A stretch of 41,451 nucleotides of DNA from NCBI GenBank assembly GCA_903834285.1, contig CAILIO010000132.1:1-41451 (forward strand), given 5' to 3'. Of the stretch, positions 34,614 to 41,451 are shown piece by piece; position 1 is the first letter of the stretch; each line of letters starts with the position of its first letter. Below the pieces are notes generated by a model. That model saw nothing but the letters and a program-made list of their open reading frames with translations. It had not been told where the DNA came from and searched no databases. The DNA is from an uncultured Sphingomonadales bacterium. Lineage in GTDB: Bacteria > Pseudomonadota > Alphaproteobacteria > Sphingomonadales > Sphingomonadaceae. Made by a program: the position numbers and the translations under genes.

Positions 34614-35063
34614 CTAGTGCAGATGCTCGACGACGAGCACGGTTCCATCCGCCCCGGTCACCCGCATCCGGGTGCCGGGCTGCGCATCGGGCCCGCGCGC
34701 GAGCCATTCGGTATCGCCATGCCGCACGCGCCCGCTGCCGCCCTCGATCACATGCGTGACGACAACACTCTGGCCGACGATCTGCCCGCCCCTGTCATTC
34801 AGCATGGGATCGGCGCTTGCCACCGGATGGCGCAGCACCCAGCGCCGCCCCATGGCCAGTGCGAGCGCGCAGAGGACGACAAAGAGCATGATCTCCGCCT
34901 CAAGCCCGACCGGCAGGGTCGCCGCAACGAGCCCGGTCAGGAGCGCTGCTGCCGCGAGCCAGATCAGGAAATAGCCCGGCGCCGCGATTTCGGCGATGGC
35001 AAGCGCAACGCCCAGCGCCATCCAGCCCCAGTGGAGGCCGATAAGCTCGGTCAACAGGGCCAT
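34614..35063 (-). CDS. NfeD-like membrane protein
   Basis: A 149-residue NfeD family member of the short type, lacking the serine-protease domain: three or four hydrophobic helices (about residues 13-75) followed by an OB-fold C-terminus (GQSVVVTHVIEGGSGRVRHG to GADGTVLVVEHL). NfeD proteins pair with SPFH/stomatin proteins; here the SPFH gene ends 4 nt upstream on the same strand. The pair probably forms a membrane microdomain complex (known for the family). Confidence 0.9.
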   Translation of the reverse strand: MALLTELIGLHWGWMALGVALAIAEIAAPGYFLIWLAAAALLTGLVAATLPVGLEAEIMLFVVLCALALAMGRRWVLRHPVASADPMLNDRGGQIVGQSVVVTHVIEGGSGRVRHGDTEWLARGPDAQPGTRMRVTGADGTVLVVEHLH

Positions 35064-35067
35064 CGGT

Positions 35068-36069
35068 TCAGCCCTGCGCCGGGGGTGGAGGCGGGGCAGG
35101 CGGCGCTGGCGGCGTCGGCATCACGCGCGGCACCCGCGGGCTGCTCGGCGGCGGCGCGGCGGGCTTCGGGCTCAGCGCATCGCCGAGGAGATCGCCGATT
35201 CCGCCCAGCGCACCGACCAGCTGCGTCGCCTCGATCGGGAAGAGGATCGTCTTGGCATTGGGCGAGGTCGCGAACTCCCTCACCGCCTCGACGTATTTTT
35301 GCGCGATGAAGTAGTTGAGCGCCTGCGTCCCCGAAGAAGCGATCGCGTCCGACACCACAGCCGTTGCCCGCGCTTCGGCTTCCGCCGAGCGTTCGCGCGC
35401 CTCGGCATCGCGGAACGCGGCCTCCTTGCGCCCCTCAGCTTCAAGGATTTGCGCCTGCTTCTGCCCTTCGGCCTTGAGGATTTCGGACGCGCGCGAGCCT
35501 TCCGCCTCAAGGATCTGCGCGCGTTTCTCGCGCTCGGCTTTCATTTGCCGCGCCATCGCGTTGGAGATATCGGCGGGCGGGCGGATATCCTTGATCTCGA
35601 CGCGCGTGATCTTGAGACCCCACGGCGAGGTCGCGTGGTCAACCACGTTGAGTAGCCGTGCATTGATCTCGTCGCGCTTCGACAGCGTCTCGTCTAGGTC
35701 CATCGAGCCCATCACGGTCCGCAGGTTCGTCGTGGTGAGCTGCATGATCGCGACATAGAGGCTGGAGACCTCATAGGCCGCCTTGCCCGCATCGAGCACC
35801 TGGAAGAACACGATCGCATCGACCCCGACCATCGCGTTGTCGCGGGTGATGATTTCCTGCCCCGGAATGTCGAGCACCTGCTCCATCATGTTCACCTTGT
35901 GCCCGACCCGGTCGATGAACGGCACGATGAAATGAAGCCCAGGCTGCGCGGCGAGCGAGAAGCGGCCGAGCCGCTCGATCGTATAGACATGGCCCTGTCG
36001 GACCACCCGGATGCCCATCGCCAGATAGATGACCGCCAGACCCACGATCAGGATCAGCACCGCTTCCAC
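35068..36069 (-). CDS. qmcA: SPFH/stomatin-like protein (QmcA/paraslipin type)
   Basis: A 333-residue membrane protein with one N-terminal helix (about residues 3-20) and an SPFH domain (VRQGHVYTIERLGRF, PGLHFIVPFIDRVGHKV). A long charged coiled coil follows, with repeated ILEAEG and ILKAEG units. The C-terminus is Pro-rich (PPAPPAPPPPP) and atypical in composition. It is the stomatin/QmcA member that, with NfeD, forms the classical stomatin operon; it follows the hflKC pair as the second SPFH system in the window. Confidence 0.92.
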   Translation of the reverse strand: MEAVLILIVGLAVIYLAMGIRVVRQGHVYTIERLGRFSLAAQPGLHFIVPFIDRVGHKVNMMEQVLDIPGQEIITRDNAMVGVDAIVFFQVLDAGKAAYEVSSLYVAIMQLTTTNLRTVMGSMDLDETLSKRDEINARLLNVVDHATSPWGLKITRVEIKDIRPPADISNAMARQMKAEREKRAQILEAEGSRASEILKAEGQKQAQILEAEGRKEAAFRDAEARERSAEAEARATAVVSDAIASSGTQALNYFIAQKYVEAVREFATSPNAKTILFPIEATQLVGALGGIGDLLGDALSPKPAAPPPSSPRVPRVMPTPPAPPAPPPPPAQG

Positions 36070-36121
36070 GTCTTGTCCCCCGCGCTTGTTGATCGCAGCA
36101 ACCTACCGCAGGCGCGGCGTT

Positions 36122-36526
36122 TCAGTCATGCGATTTCGTATCGGGCACGGCCGCATCGAGCCGGGCCAGGCAGGGCGCTGCTTCGGCGGCCAGTGCCCGG
36201 TCAGAATCCGCTGCCGCGCGGTGCTGGATTGCAGTCACCTCCGCCACGAGCAGATCACGCACGGCTTCCTGTGTCATCCCGCCCTGCTCCACCGCGCGCG
36301 CGCCGACATCGGCAAAGAACGCCTTGCCGCGCACCGCCAGCGGCGGCAGCGCGAGAGCAGCCGCGTTGCCGTGCGCCTGTGCGGCCGCAGCAAGCGCGAA
36401 GGCCGCCGCGCAGTGCAGGTCAATCTGAAGCACCGGGTCCAGAACGGGAGCCGGAGCTGGAGCGGCCGCCAGCGGTGCAGTCAGTGGCGCAAGGATCAGC
36501 GCGGCGGCGGAAAGGAAACGCAACAT
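36122..36526 (-). CDS. Small exported protein of unknown function
   Basis: A 134-residue protein with a signal peptide (MLRFLSAAALILAPLTAPLA, cleavage about residue 22) and an Ala-rich mature part with two Cys (DLHCAAAFAL and APCLARLD), perhaps a disulfide. I do not recognise it. An ATG at 36538 would add four residues; neither has a clear Shine-Dalgarno sequence. It lies behind the terminator of the CC_3452-type gene, so it probably has its own promoter. Confidence 0.65.
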   Translation of the reverse strand: MLRFLSAAALILAPLTAPLAAAPAPAPVLDPVLQIDLHCAAAFALAAAAQAHGNAAALALPPLAVRGKAFFADVGARAVEQGGMTQEAVRDLLVAEVTAIQHRAAADSDRALAAEAAPCLARLDAAVPDTKSHD

Positions 36527-36580
36527 CGCAGGGAGCATAGGCGCACGGCCGAAAGCCGCCAGCACCAAAGCGCCGCGCAC

Positions 36581-36624
36581 AAAAAAACGGCTGCGGTCAG
36601 TCCAGGGAGACTGGGCCGCAGCCG
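36581..36624 (-). terminator. Rho-independent terminator of the CC_3452-type gene
   Basis: On the minus strand cggctgcgg (36616-36624) pairs with ccgcagccg (36588-36596), a 9-bp stem, with further pairing of cagtc/gact inside, followed by seven T (36581-36587). It starts 76 nt past the stop codon. Confidence 0.88.
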
Positions 36625-36699
36625 CGTGAGGGGCGCGCTTCAGGGTGTGGACGGAAGGCGCGCTGAAGAGACGGTCAATCCTGTCAGAAAGCGGTGCGA

Positions 36700-37050
36700 T
36701 CAAGCCTTGGGCGTGTTGCAGCGGGCCATGTCTTCGGCCGCCAGTTCACCCTTGGGCGTCGCGAAGCGGTTGATCGTACCGACCTTGGCGGCGAGCTTGG
36801 TGCACAACACGACCGGACGGGCGGTGTCCTGGCCAGCCGAGCAAGTGTCGCCGGCGCAGTTCCATAGCACATCGCCGAGCATGAGCTTGGCAGGCTTGGC
36901 GACCGGCGACGCGAGCGTGACCGAATAATAGGCGTTGCCGTCGGCCGCGCGGGCCGGAGTCGCGGTCACCGCAAAGGTGGCGGCGGTGCCGACGAGCGCG
37001 AGAAGCGCCGGAAGCAGCTGACGAACGGCGCTGTTGCGGGTGGCAATCAT
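36700..37050 (-). CDS. Exported CC_3452-family protein
   Basis: A 116-residue exported protein. A long signal peptide (to about residue 35, ATPARA) precedes a mature domain with four Cys: VLWNCAGDTCSA, RPVVLCTKLA and DMARCNTP. The pattern WNCxGDxC, then RPxxxC, then a C-terminal ARC resembles the CC_3452 family of sphingomonad and Caulobacter exported proteins, of unknown function. The first ATG (37050) is used. It ends at a clear terminator and is divergent from the HxlR regulator. Confidence 0.78.
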   Translation of the reverse strand: MIATRNSAVRQLLPALLALVGTAATFAVTATPARAADGNAYYSVTLASPVAKPAKLMLGDVLWNCAGDTCSAGQDTARPVVLCTKLAAKVGTINRFATPKGELAAEDMARCNTPKA

Positions 37051-37193
37051 GAGTCTTCCCCTTGGTCTTGTCTGACGATGTGTTGCCCGGAAACTGCGGG
37101 GTTGGCGGCCCGGGCCGATGCATTCGGCACTGGTCCGGGCCGCCGGGTGGAGAGGATGCGATTTCCGTTGCGAATCGCTACCTACTTCAATAG

Positions 37194-37215
37194 GTTTCGA
37201 GTTGCAACTAGAAAC
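37194..37215. promoter_or_regulatory. 22-bp palindrome upstream of the HxlR-type regulator
   Basis: GTTTC-g-AGTTGCAACT-a-GAAAC: a central 10-bp perfect palindrome with outer 5-bp arms, 25 nt before the regulator ATG. HxlR proteins often bind such sites at their own promoter. The AT-rich flank (37190-37240) contrasts with the surroundings. Confidence 0.55.
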
Positions 37216-37239
37216 TTACATTGCACTCAAGAATGAGGT

Positions 37240-37755
37240 ATGACACAAAGAGTCATGGGAAAACTTCGCGAATCCCTCGCCGACCTCGCTGTCTGTGGCC
37301 TCCCCTGTGCACTGGAGGCGATGGGCGAGCGATGGTCCTTCATGATCCTGAGGGCCGCCTTCAACGGGGTGCGCCACTTCGAGGAATTCCTTGAGGCGCT
37401 CGGAATCGCCCGCAACATTCTTTCCAACCGGCTGTCCCGGTTGGTCGAGGCGGGCATCCTCAAGCGTGAGCATTGCGCGGATGACCGCCGCCGGATCGAA
37501 TACCGGCTGACGCCCAAGGGCATGGACCTGCTCCCCGCCATGCTGGCGCTGCGCCAGTGGGGCGAAAAGTGGGAAATGAACGTGCCGGCCAATCCTGTCC
37601 TTTGCGATGCCCAGGACGGAATGCCGATCCTTCCCATCACCATCCGCGCCCACGATGATCGCGTGCTGGAAGGCGCTGATCTGGCGTGGCGCGAATGGTC
37701 TGATGTCGAGGCTGACAGGCTGGAAGCCGCCTCGCGCCTGCGCGCCGCCAACTAG
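37240..37755 (+). CDS. HxlR-family transcriptional regulator
   Basis: A 171-residue winged-helix regulator. The family signature is CGLPCALEAMGERWSFMILR with Cys19/Cys23, followed by HFEEFLEALGIARNILSNRL, LVEAGILKRE and DRRRIEYRLTPKG. Some HxlR proteins sense aldehydes or thiol stress through the first Cys; whether this one does is unknown. The C-terminal 60 residues are longer than in the smallest relatives. Starts at 37240 and 37255 are possible; the first has GAGG nearly touching it. It is divergent from the CC_3452-type gene, and a 22-bp palindrome lies in the shared region. Confidence 0.9.
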   Translation: MTQRVMGKLRESLADLAVCGLPCALEAMGERWSFMILRAAFNGVRHFEEFLEALGIARNILSNRLSRLVEAGILKREHCADDRRRIEYRLTPKGMDLLPAMLALRQWGEKWEMNVPANPVLCDAQDGMPILPITIRAHDDRVLEGADLAWREWSDVEADRLEAASRLRAAN

Positions 37756-37879
37756 TTCGCCAAAAAAGCGGGCCGCCACCTGGCCGTTCCCGGGGGCAGG
37801 AACATTCGGCCGGGCGACGACCCTCACGATGGCAGCGGCTGGGACTGGTTGCCTGCTGCGTCACACGTTCCGGGATCGT

Positions 37880-38227
37880 TCAGCGTGCGGCGACCTTGAC
37901 GGCACCGAGGTGCGCGCCGCGATCCGCCATGGCGCGCTGCGCGGACTGGACCGCGTTGCGATAGCAGCGACGCGCTTCCATCGCTTCGGAGAGCGGGTGC
38001 GGGCCATAGTTGGCTTCGCAGACAGCCGAGGCAGCGCGGCGCAGGCGCGCGTCAAACTTGGACTGGCCTGCGGCAGTCGAGAGATCGAGATCGGCGTATT
38101 GGACCATCCGGTGCTGAACCACACGGTCGGGGTTGGCGTCGGCTGGAGCAGCGGCATTGGCGAAGGCGGGCTGGGCGGCAAACACCAGGCCGGCAAGGCC
38201 CGCGGCGATCAGAGCATTCTTGAACAT
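37880..38227 (-). CDS. UrcA-family exported protein
   Basis: A 115-residue exported protein with a signal peptide (about residues 1-24, cleaved at FANA). The mature pattern VQYADLDLSTAAGQSKFDARL, AASAVC and a late RRCYRNAVQSA is that of the UrcA family, common in Sphingomonadales and Caulobacterales and of unknown function; the two Cys probably form a disulfide. The ATG at 38227 has AAGGAA about 8 nt upstream. Confidence 0.82.
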   Translation of the reverse strand: MFKNALIAAGLAGLVFAAQPAFANAAAPADANPDRVVQHRMVQYADLDLSTAAGQSKFDARLRRAASAVCEANYGPHPLSEAMEARRCYRNAVQSAQRAMADRGAHLGAVKVAAR

Positions 38228-38511
38228 GGCAGTTTCCTTAGCTTGGGTTGCAGGTGACGCCTTGCCGCTGCGGGCGGTTTGGCGGGGAGCGGTGGTTGGG
38301 CTGGCCGGTCCGTTCTGGGAGCCTCGCCACCGCCGCATGCCCATTCTGCTAGGTGATTCGGCCGAGCTCCGCGCGGCAAGGTCGACCGAGCCGTCCATCG
38401 TGCCGACAAACCGCCGCAGCGCCCGACCAACGGCTGATCCCGCTCCACGAGCGACAAGCGCATCGCCCAGCGGCGTGACAGAGCGTCCCTGCGCCCCTAT
38501 CCTCGCTCGGC
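38228..38511. other. Divergent gap between UrcA-family and membrane-protein genes
   Basis: A 284-bp non-coding region. I see no gene, hairpin with T-tract or clear promoter pair; it must contain the promoters of both flanking genes. Confidence 0.5.
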
Positions 38512-38778
38512 ATGGCGATTCTGATCATCTTCCTGCTCGGCGTCGGAAATTTCGCACTGCACCGGGCGATCATGGACAGCGGCCATCCGCTGCTGGACCA
38601 GCTGCCATGGTTCTACCATGCGCTCAGCAGCCGCCTTTCGCTCCTGGTGGAGTTCCTCATGCTGCTGGGCGGGCTGCTGCTCGCTTCCGAAGGGATCGCG
38701 TGGGGCGCACTCGGCTATCTCGCTTACAGCCTCCTCAATGCGATTTCGGCTTGGCTTATCCTGTCCGGAAAGGTCTAG
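38512..38778 (+). CDS. Small membrane protein upstream of a phosphoesterase, unknown function
   Basis: An 88-residue hydrophobic protein with about three membrane segments (residues 1-16, 40-60 and 62-84), starting MAILIIFLLGVGNFALHRAI. No family recognised. The metallophosphoesterase gene starts 10 nt after its stop, so the two are very likely cotranscribed. Confidence 0.72.
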   Translation: MAILIIFLLGVGNFALHRAIMDSGHPLLDQLPWFYHALSSRLSLLVEFLMLLGGLLLASEGIAWGALGYLAYSLLNAISAWLILSGKV

Positions 38779-38788
38779 ATCACCGGAC

Positions 38789-39529
38789 ATGATCCGCTTG
38801 TTCCACATCAGCGACGTACACTTCGGGCTGGAAGATAGAGCCGCGCTTGATTGGGTCGCGGCCTGCGTAGAGCGCGAACGCCCGAATGCGATCGCGATCA
38901 CCGGTGACCTCACCATGCGCGCGCGGCACCGCGAGTTTGCCGCAGCGGCAGCGTGGATCCGCGGGCTGGGCGCGCCCGTCACGGTCGAGGTCGGGAATCA
39001 CGACCTGCCTTATTTCAACCTCACCGAGCGCTTTCTCGATCCCTATCGCCGGTTCCGCGCGCTTCAGGGCGCGGTGAACCACGGCATTGCACTCCCCGGC
39101 CTCGCAATCGTGCCGCTCAAGACCACCGCCCGCGCGCAGATGCGGCTCAACTGGTCGAAGGGCTGCGTGGGCGAGCGGAGCCTCACCGCCTGCCTCGCCG
39201 CGCTCGATGCCTTGCCGCCAGGAACCCGCGCTCTTGTCGCCTGCCATCACCCGCTGGTCGAGACCGGGACGCGCGGCAAGGCGCTCACCCGTGGCGGTAC
39301 GCGCGCGCTTTCTGCCCTGGCGAAGCGCGGCGTGCTGGCAGTCCTTTCAGGTCATGTGCACGATGCGTTCGACATACAGCACCTGACAGCCAACGGGCCC
39401 GTGCGCATGATCGGCGCCGGAACCCTGTCGCAGCGCCTGCGCGCGACGCCGGCAGGCTTCAACGAACTGAGCATCGACGAAGGCGGATTATCCGTGCGTG
39501 TGCGCCAGATGGCAGCACCGACGGCTTAA
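38789..39529 (+). CDS. Calcineurin-like metallophosphoesterase
   Basis: A 246-residue phosphoesterase with the full dinuclear-metal motif set: D-x-H in LFHISDVHFG, GDLT in AITGDLTMRAR, GNHD in VEVGNHDLPYF, CHHP in LVACHHPLVE and GHVH in LSGHVHDAF. The pattern resembles cyclic-nucleotide phosphodiesterases of the CpdA type and related 3',5'-phosphodiesterases, but the substrate is not fixed. The ATG at 38789 begins MIRLFHISD. It follows a small membrane-protein gene by 10 nt. Confidence 0.92.
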   Translation: MIRLFHISDVHFGLEDRAALDWVAACVERERPNAIAITGDLTMRARHREFAAAAAWIRGLGAPVTVEVGNHDLPYFNLTERFLDPYRRFRALQGAVNHGIALPGLAIVPLKTTARAQMRLNWSKGCVGERSLTACLAALDALPPGTRALVACHHPLVETGTRGKALTRGGTRALSALAKRGVLAVLSGHVHDAFDIQHLTANGPVRMIGAGTLSQRLRATPAGFNELSIDEGGLSVRVRQMAAPTA

Positions 39530-39813
39530 ATACATAAGTTTATTATTAAAGTTATGATTTGTATCCTATAATTCGTTGTAGTTATAGTCGGTATTCTTCA
39601 TTGTGAGATTGCGGATTCTTTACCAATCTTGCCGGTCCTTCCCTGAAAAGAGCCATTTTCCCGAGTCAAACCACGCCTGGCCATTAACCGGCGGCAGGAC
39701 TGCACCTGCAACCATGCGCCACCTATTTTAGGGCGTAACGGAGAAATGTGCGTCTGCGGCGTTGCCCAGCCGACGCGATCCCTTCGCAAGGCCTCATTGG
39801 AAAATCCATACCT
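39530..39813. promoter_or_regulatory. AT-rich leader before the orphan regulator gene
   Basis: A 284-bp non-coding region whose first 90 bp (39530-39620) are far more AT-rich than any other part of the window except the dnaA upstream region. A perfect TATAAT lies at 39567-39572 on the plus strand; the matching -35 is poor. It would give an mRNA leader of about 235 nt before the ATG at 39814. No known riboswitch was recognised. Confidence 0.55.
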
Positions 39814-40614
39814 ATGGACAAGAATGCGACCTACAATTCGATAAGGGACTCGCTGGTATCCCCGAGAGGGTTTCCGGCGGCCGTACTCATGCACCTTGAG
39901 GCGCCCTTGCCCACTCCCGCTTCCGCTTCCGATGATCGGCACTTCATGCAAGCCACGTCCGGCCATATCCGTTACCTCTCGATGAACGATCTCCATCGCG
40001 ATGCCCGGGATGCCTGGCTGGAGCGTACCTTCACAGCCTTCGAGCACCATACTTTCGTCGATCTCGAAACGCGGTTCCTGTCGATCGCGGAGCAGGACTA
40101 CGAAACGCTGATCATCGGCGGCAACGATCCCGTGCGCGCGGCGCGGTTCCTGCGAATCAACCGCGCGATCCTGGCGCGCAAGGTCAAGATTGCGCTGATG
40201 CACGGCAGCCTCGCCGGCAAGCGTGCCAAGGCGCTCAACGCCGGCTTCGACGATGTGTTCGACAGCGCACGCATGTCCCCCGAGGAAGCGCAGGCCCGAT
40301 CCGCTGTGATCCTCGGCCGCTACCAGGCAGCGGCGCATCAGGCGCGGGTCGAGGAAGAACTGTCCAGTTCGCTCGAACGCATCGCGCACCTTCAATTGCT
40401 CGGCAAGCGCGAGCGCCAATTGCTGACATTGCTTGCCAACCGGCTTGGCGAGCCGGTCTCGCATTACAAGCTCCGCACCGAGCTCAGCCATGGCAATGAC
40501 GAGCTTTCGTACAATTATCTCAAGGTGCTCGCCTCGAACTTACGGTCCAAGCTGAAGCCACCTTACGTCCTCATCCCCGGCGGGCAGGGATCATACAAGA
40601 TCACGAGCCTGTAG
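39814..40614 (+). CDS. Orphan winged-helix regulator with degenerate receiver-like domain
   Basis: A 266-residue protein. The C-terminal 70 residues read like an OmpR/PhoB winged helix (LGKRERQLLTLLANRLGEPV, YNYLKVLASNLRSKL, GGQGSYKI). The middle (about residues 97-150: YETLIIGGNDPVRAARFLR, KVKIALMHGSLAGKRAKAL, NAGFDDVF) resembles a response-regulator receiver fold, but a GG-N-D stretch stands where the phosphorylated Asp is expected. It is therefore probably not controlled by phosphorylation. No histidine kinase gene is adjacent. The ATG at 39814 follows an unusually long leader. The binding target is unknown. Confidence 0.75.
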   Translation: MDKNATYNSIRDSLVSPRGFPAAVLMHLEAPLPTPASASDDRHFMQATSGHIRYLSMNDLHRDARDAWLERTFTAFEHHTFVDLETRFLSIAEQDYETLIIGGNDPVRAARFLRINRAILARKVKIALMHGSLAGKRAKALNAGFDDVFDSARMSPEEAQARSAVILGRYQAAAHQARVEEELSSSLERIAHLQLLGKRERQLLTLLANRLGEPVSHYKLRTELSHGNDELSYNYLKVLASNLRSKLKPPYVLIPGGQGSYKITSL

Positions 40615-40712
40615 ACGTGCAAGGCCGCATTGCCGCCAGAGCGGCGTTGACTTTCCGCGGGTGAGCACCCATATCGCGGTTGCTAACGTCGCCTGCGACG
40701 GATTTTCATGAA

Positions 40713-40738
40713 CCGGATTTCTGATCCGGACCGAATTT
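40713..40738 (+). terminator. Possible terminator after the orphan regulator
   Basis: ccggat (40713-40718), loop ttctg, atccgg (40724-40729), then accgaattttc with four T. It is about 100 nt past the stop codon. The stem is short and the T-tract weak, so it could equally be a stem-loop in the infA leader. Confidence 0.35.
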
Positions 40739-40807
40739 TCCCCTCTCACGCCACCAGCACCGGCTGCACCGTTTGCCGCCGCGTACCCTGCTTATGTGAA
40801 AGGGGCC

Positions 40808-40873
40808 ATGATGCCCGCAGAAAATCGCCAACGTCCCGCCGCAGCCACTCCTGCTCACCAGAAGGTGGGCTGA
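40808..40873 (+). CDS. Upstream small ORF coupled to infA-like gene
   Basis: A 21-codon frame, MMPAENRQRPAAATPAHQKVG, with AAAGGGG just before its first ATG (40808). Its stop (40871-40873) is 3 nt before the IF-1 ATG, and the IF-1 ribosome site (AAGGTGG) lies inside it. It could be a translated leader that couples ribosomes into the downstream gene. There is no family evidence; it may be chance. Confidence 0.35.
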   Translation: MMPAENRQRPAAATPAHQKVG

Positions 40874-40876
40874 GCC

Positions 40877-41134
40877 ATGGCGAAGGAAGACGTGATGACG
40901 CTCGACGGCCAGATCGACGAGATCCTGCCGGATGGACGCTTCGGCGTAATGCTGGAAAACGAACACCGCATCATCGCCTATACCGCAGGCAAGATGCGCA
41001 AGTTCCGCATCCGCTCGATCGTGGGTGACCGCGTGAAAGTCGAAATGACCCCCTACGACCTGACCAAGGGTCGCATCGTCTTCCGCGAAAAGGTCGCAGG
41101 CGGTGGCGGGGGCGCGTTCAAGAAGCGGCGCTAG
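40877..41134 (+). CDS. infA: Translation initiation factor IF-1 homologue, divergent copy
   Basis: An 85-residue S1/OB-fold protein. The frame [39 protein letters not shown] and [13 protein letters not shown] is clearly IF-1, which binds the ribosomal A site at initiation. Compared with the usual 72-residue IF-1 it is divergent in the first half ([16 protein letters not shown]) and adds a Gly-rich basic tail, [12 protein letters not shown]. It is probably a second, specialised IF-1 paralogue (inference); the canonical infA is not in the window. The ATG at 40877 has AAGGTGG about 8 nt upstream. Confidence 0.88.
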   Translation: MAKEDVMTLDGQIDEILPDGRFGVMLENEHRIIAYTAGKMRKFRIRSIVGDRVKVEMTPYDLTKGRIVFREKVAGGGGGAFKKRR

Positions 41135-41213
41135 CAGCCTACCAAACACGAAGGGACGACTGAGCGCGCAGGCTTTCCTGCCGCGCTGGTGCCCCTTGTT
41201 CTCTCAACACATC

Positions 41214-41239
41214 GGCGCGCGCTGCGCGCCCGGGATTTT
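41214..41239 (+). terminator. Candidate terminator of the infA-like gene
   Basis: ggcgcgc, loop gct, gcgcgcc (41214-41230), then cgggattttc. A strong, compact stem 80 nt behind the infA stop, but the T-run is short and begins 5 nt after the stem. Confidence 0.4.
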
Positions 41240-41240
41240 C

Positions 41241-41405
41241 ATGACACTGATTTTGAACACGACGCACGCCTATACGATCCGCCACAGTTTCCTGCCTGCC
41301 CTCCGGATTTCCCGGATGGACCACCGGACCGCGCCAACCCGGCGCACCTCGTCCGTGCTGACCGCGCAGGAACTACAGCAGATCGTCCGGCAGATGGTCG
41401 ACTGA
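41241..41405 (+). CDS. Possible 54-residue small ORF
   Basis: An open frame MTLILNTTHAYTIRHSF to QELQQIVRQMVD. GGGA lies 6 nt before the ATG. An internal ATG (41316) would give only 29 residues, of which the end (SVLTAQELQQIVRQMVD) looks like an amphipathic helix and is the most protein-like part. No homologue recognised; a hairpin sits directly upstream. Confidence 0.3.
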   Translation: MTLILNTTHAYTIRHSFLPALRISRMDHRTAPTRRTSSVLTAQELQQIVRQMVD

Positions 41406-41451
41406 CCCAGTAGGCCGCAGAAACGAAAAAGGCCCCCCGGCCGCGCTACCG

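Larger units (their letters stand above)
41135..41451. other. Region after infA to window end
   Basis: No confident gene. It holds two hairpins: gcgcg-cagg/cctg-c-cgcgc (41164-41186) and a perfect 7-bp stem ggcgcgc/gcgcgcc (41214-41230) followed by tttt (41236-41239), either of which could end the infA transcript. A short open frame follows at 41241. At the right edge, aaaaaggccccccggcc (from 41428) looks like one half of a leftward terminator cut off by the window end. Confidence 0.5.

Noticed and set aside
37756..37879. Terminator of the UrcA-family gene, suggested by a T6 tract on the minus strand near 37765
   Set aside because: The sequence before the T-tract does not fold into a convincing stem.
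40730..40765. tRNA-like 3' end (cccctctcacgccacca)
   Set aside because: There is no T-loop, anticodon arm or matching acceptor strand upstream; the resemblance is chance or at most a decayed fragment.

Overview
The window is 41.5 kb of high-GC, gene-dense chromosomal DNA, most likely from an alphaproteobacterium of the order Sphingomonadales (Novosphingobium/Sphingobium-like). The basis is inference from content: rpsT directly upstream of dnaA, UrcA-family and CC_3452-family exported proteins, an hflK-hflC-htrA block, GANTC (CcrM-type) sites crowded at the dnaA promoter, and GTG/TTG starts in GC-rich DNA. No prophage, transposase, CRISPR array, tRNA or rRNA was found. It looks like core chromosome with a few accessory genes.

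Layout. 1-5.3 kb: the 5' part of gyrB, a secreted M20 peptidase, an HNH endonuclease and an MFS exporter. 5.3-12.4 kb: a nitronate monooxygenase cotranscribed with the exporter, a membrane acyltransferase, lysC, ubiG coupled to a 61-residue helix-turn-helix protein, a small operon of monooxygenase, ArsC-like protein and thioesterase, and aroC. 12.4-17.4 kb: a dicarboxylate symporter flanked by palindromic repeats, then dapB-nth-lipoprotein (ATGA-linked), a class III-type sirtuin and a MoeB/ThiF E1-like enzyme. 17.4-19.8 kb: a 155-bp inverted-repeat element, dnaA with a long AT-rich control region, and rpsT. 20-25.7 kb: a minus-strand cluster mrp > molybdenum-hydroxylase large subunit > hemH > cytochrome P450; the first three genes overlap by ATGA and a TetR-type palindrome precedes the P450. 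25.8-29.6 kb: hflK, hflC and an HtrA protease ending in a clear terminator. 29.6-36.5 kb: an epoxide-hydrolase-like enzyme behind an XRE regulator, a membrane protein, PBP1A, msrB, a membrane protein, and an NfeD/stomatin pair. 36-41.4 kb: small exported proteins (CC_3452, UrcA), an HxlR regulator, a metallophosphoesterase, an orphan winged-helix regulator behind an AT-rich leader, and a divergent IF-1 with an upstream small ORF.

Themes: translational coupling by 4-nt ATGA overlaps is frequent (five junctions), and several convergent gene pairs overlap at their 3' ends. Membrane quality control is represented twice by SPFH proteins (HflK/HflC and QmcA/NfeD) beside HtrA. The most distinctive local arrangement is the Fe-S carrier / Mo-hydroxylase subunit / ferrochelatase / P450 cluster, which gathers four cofactor- or iron-dependent functions. 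I saw nothing that I can defend as a wholly new defence or mobile system.
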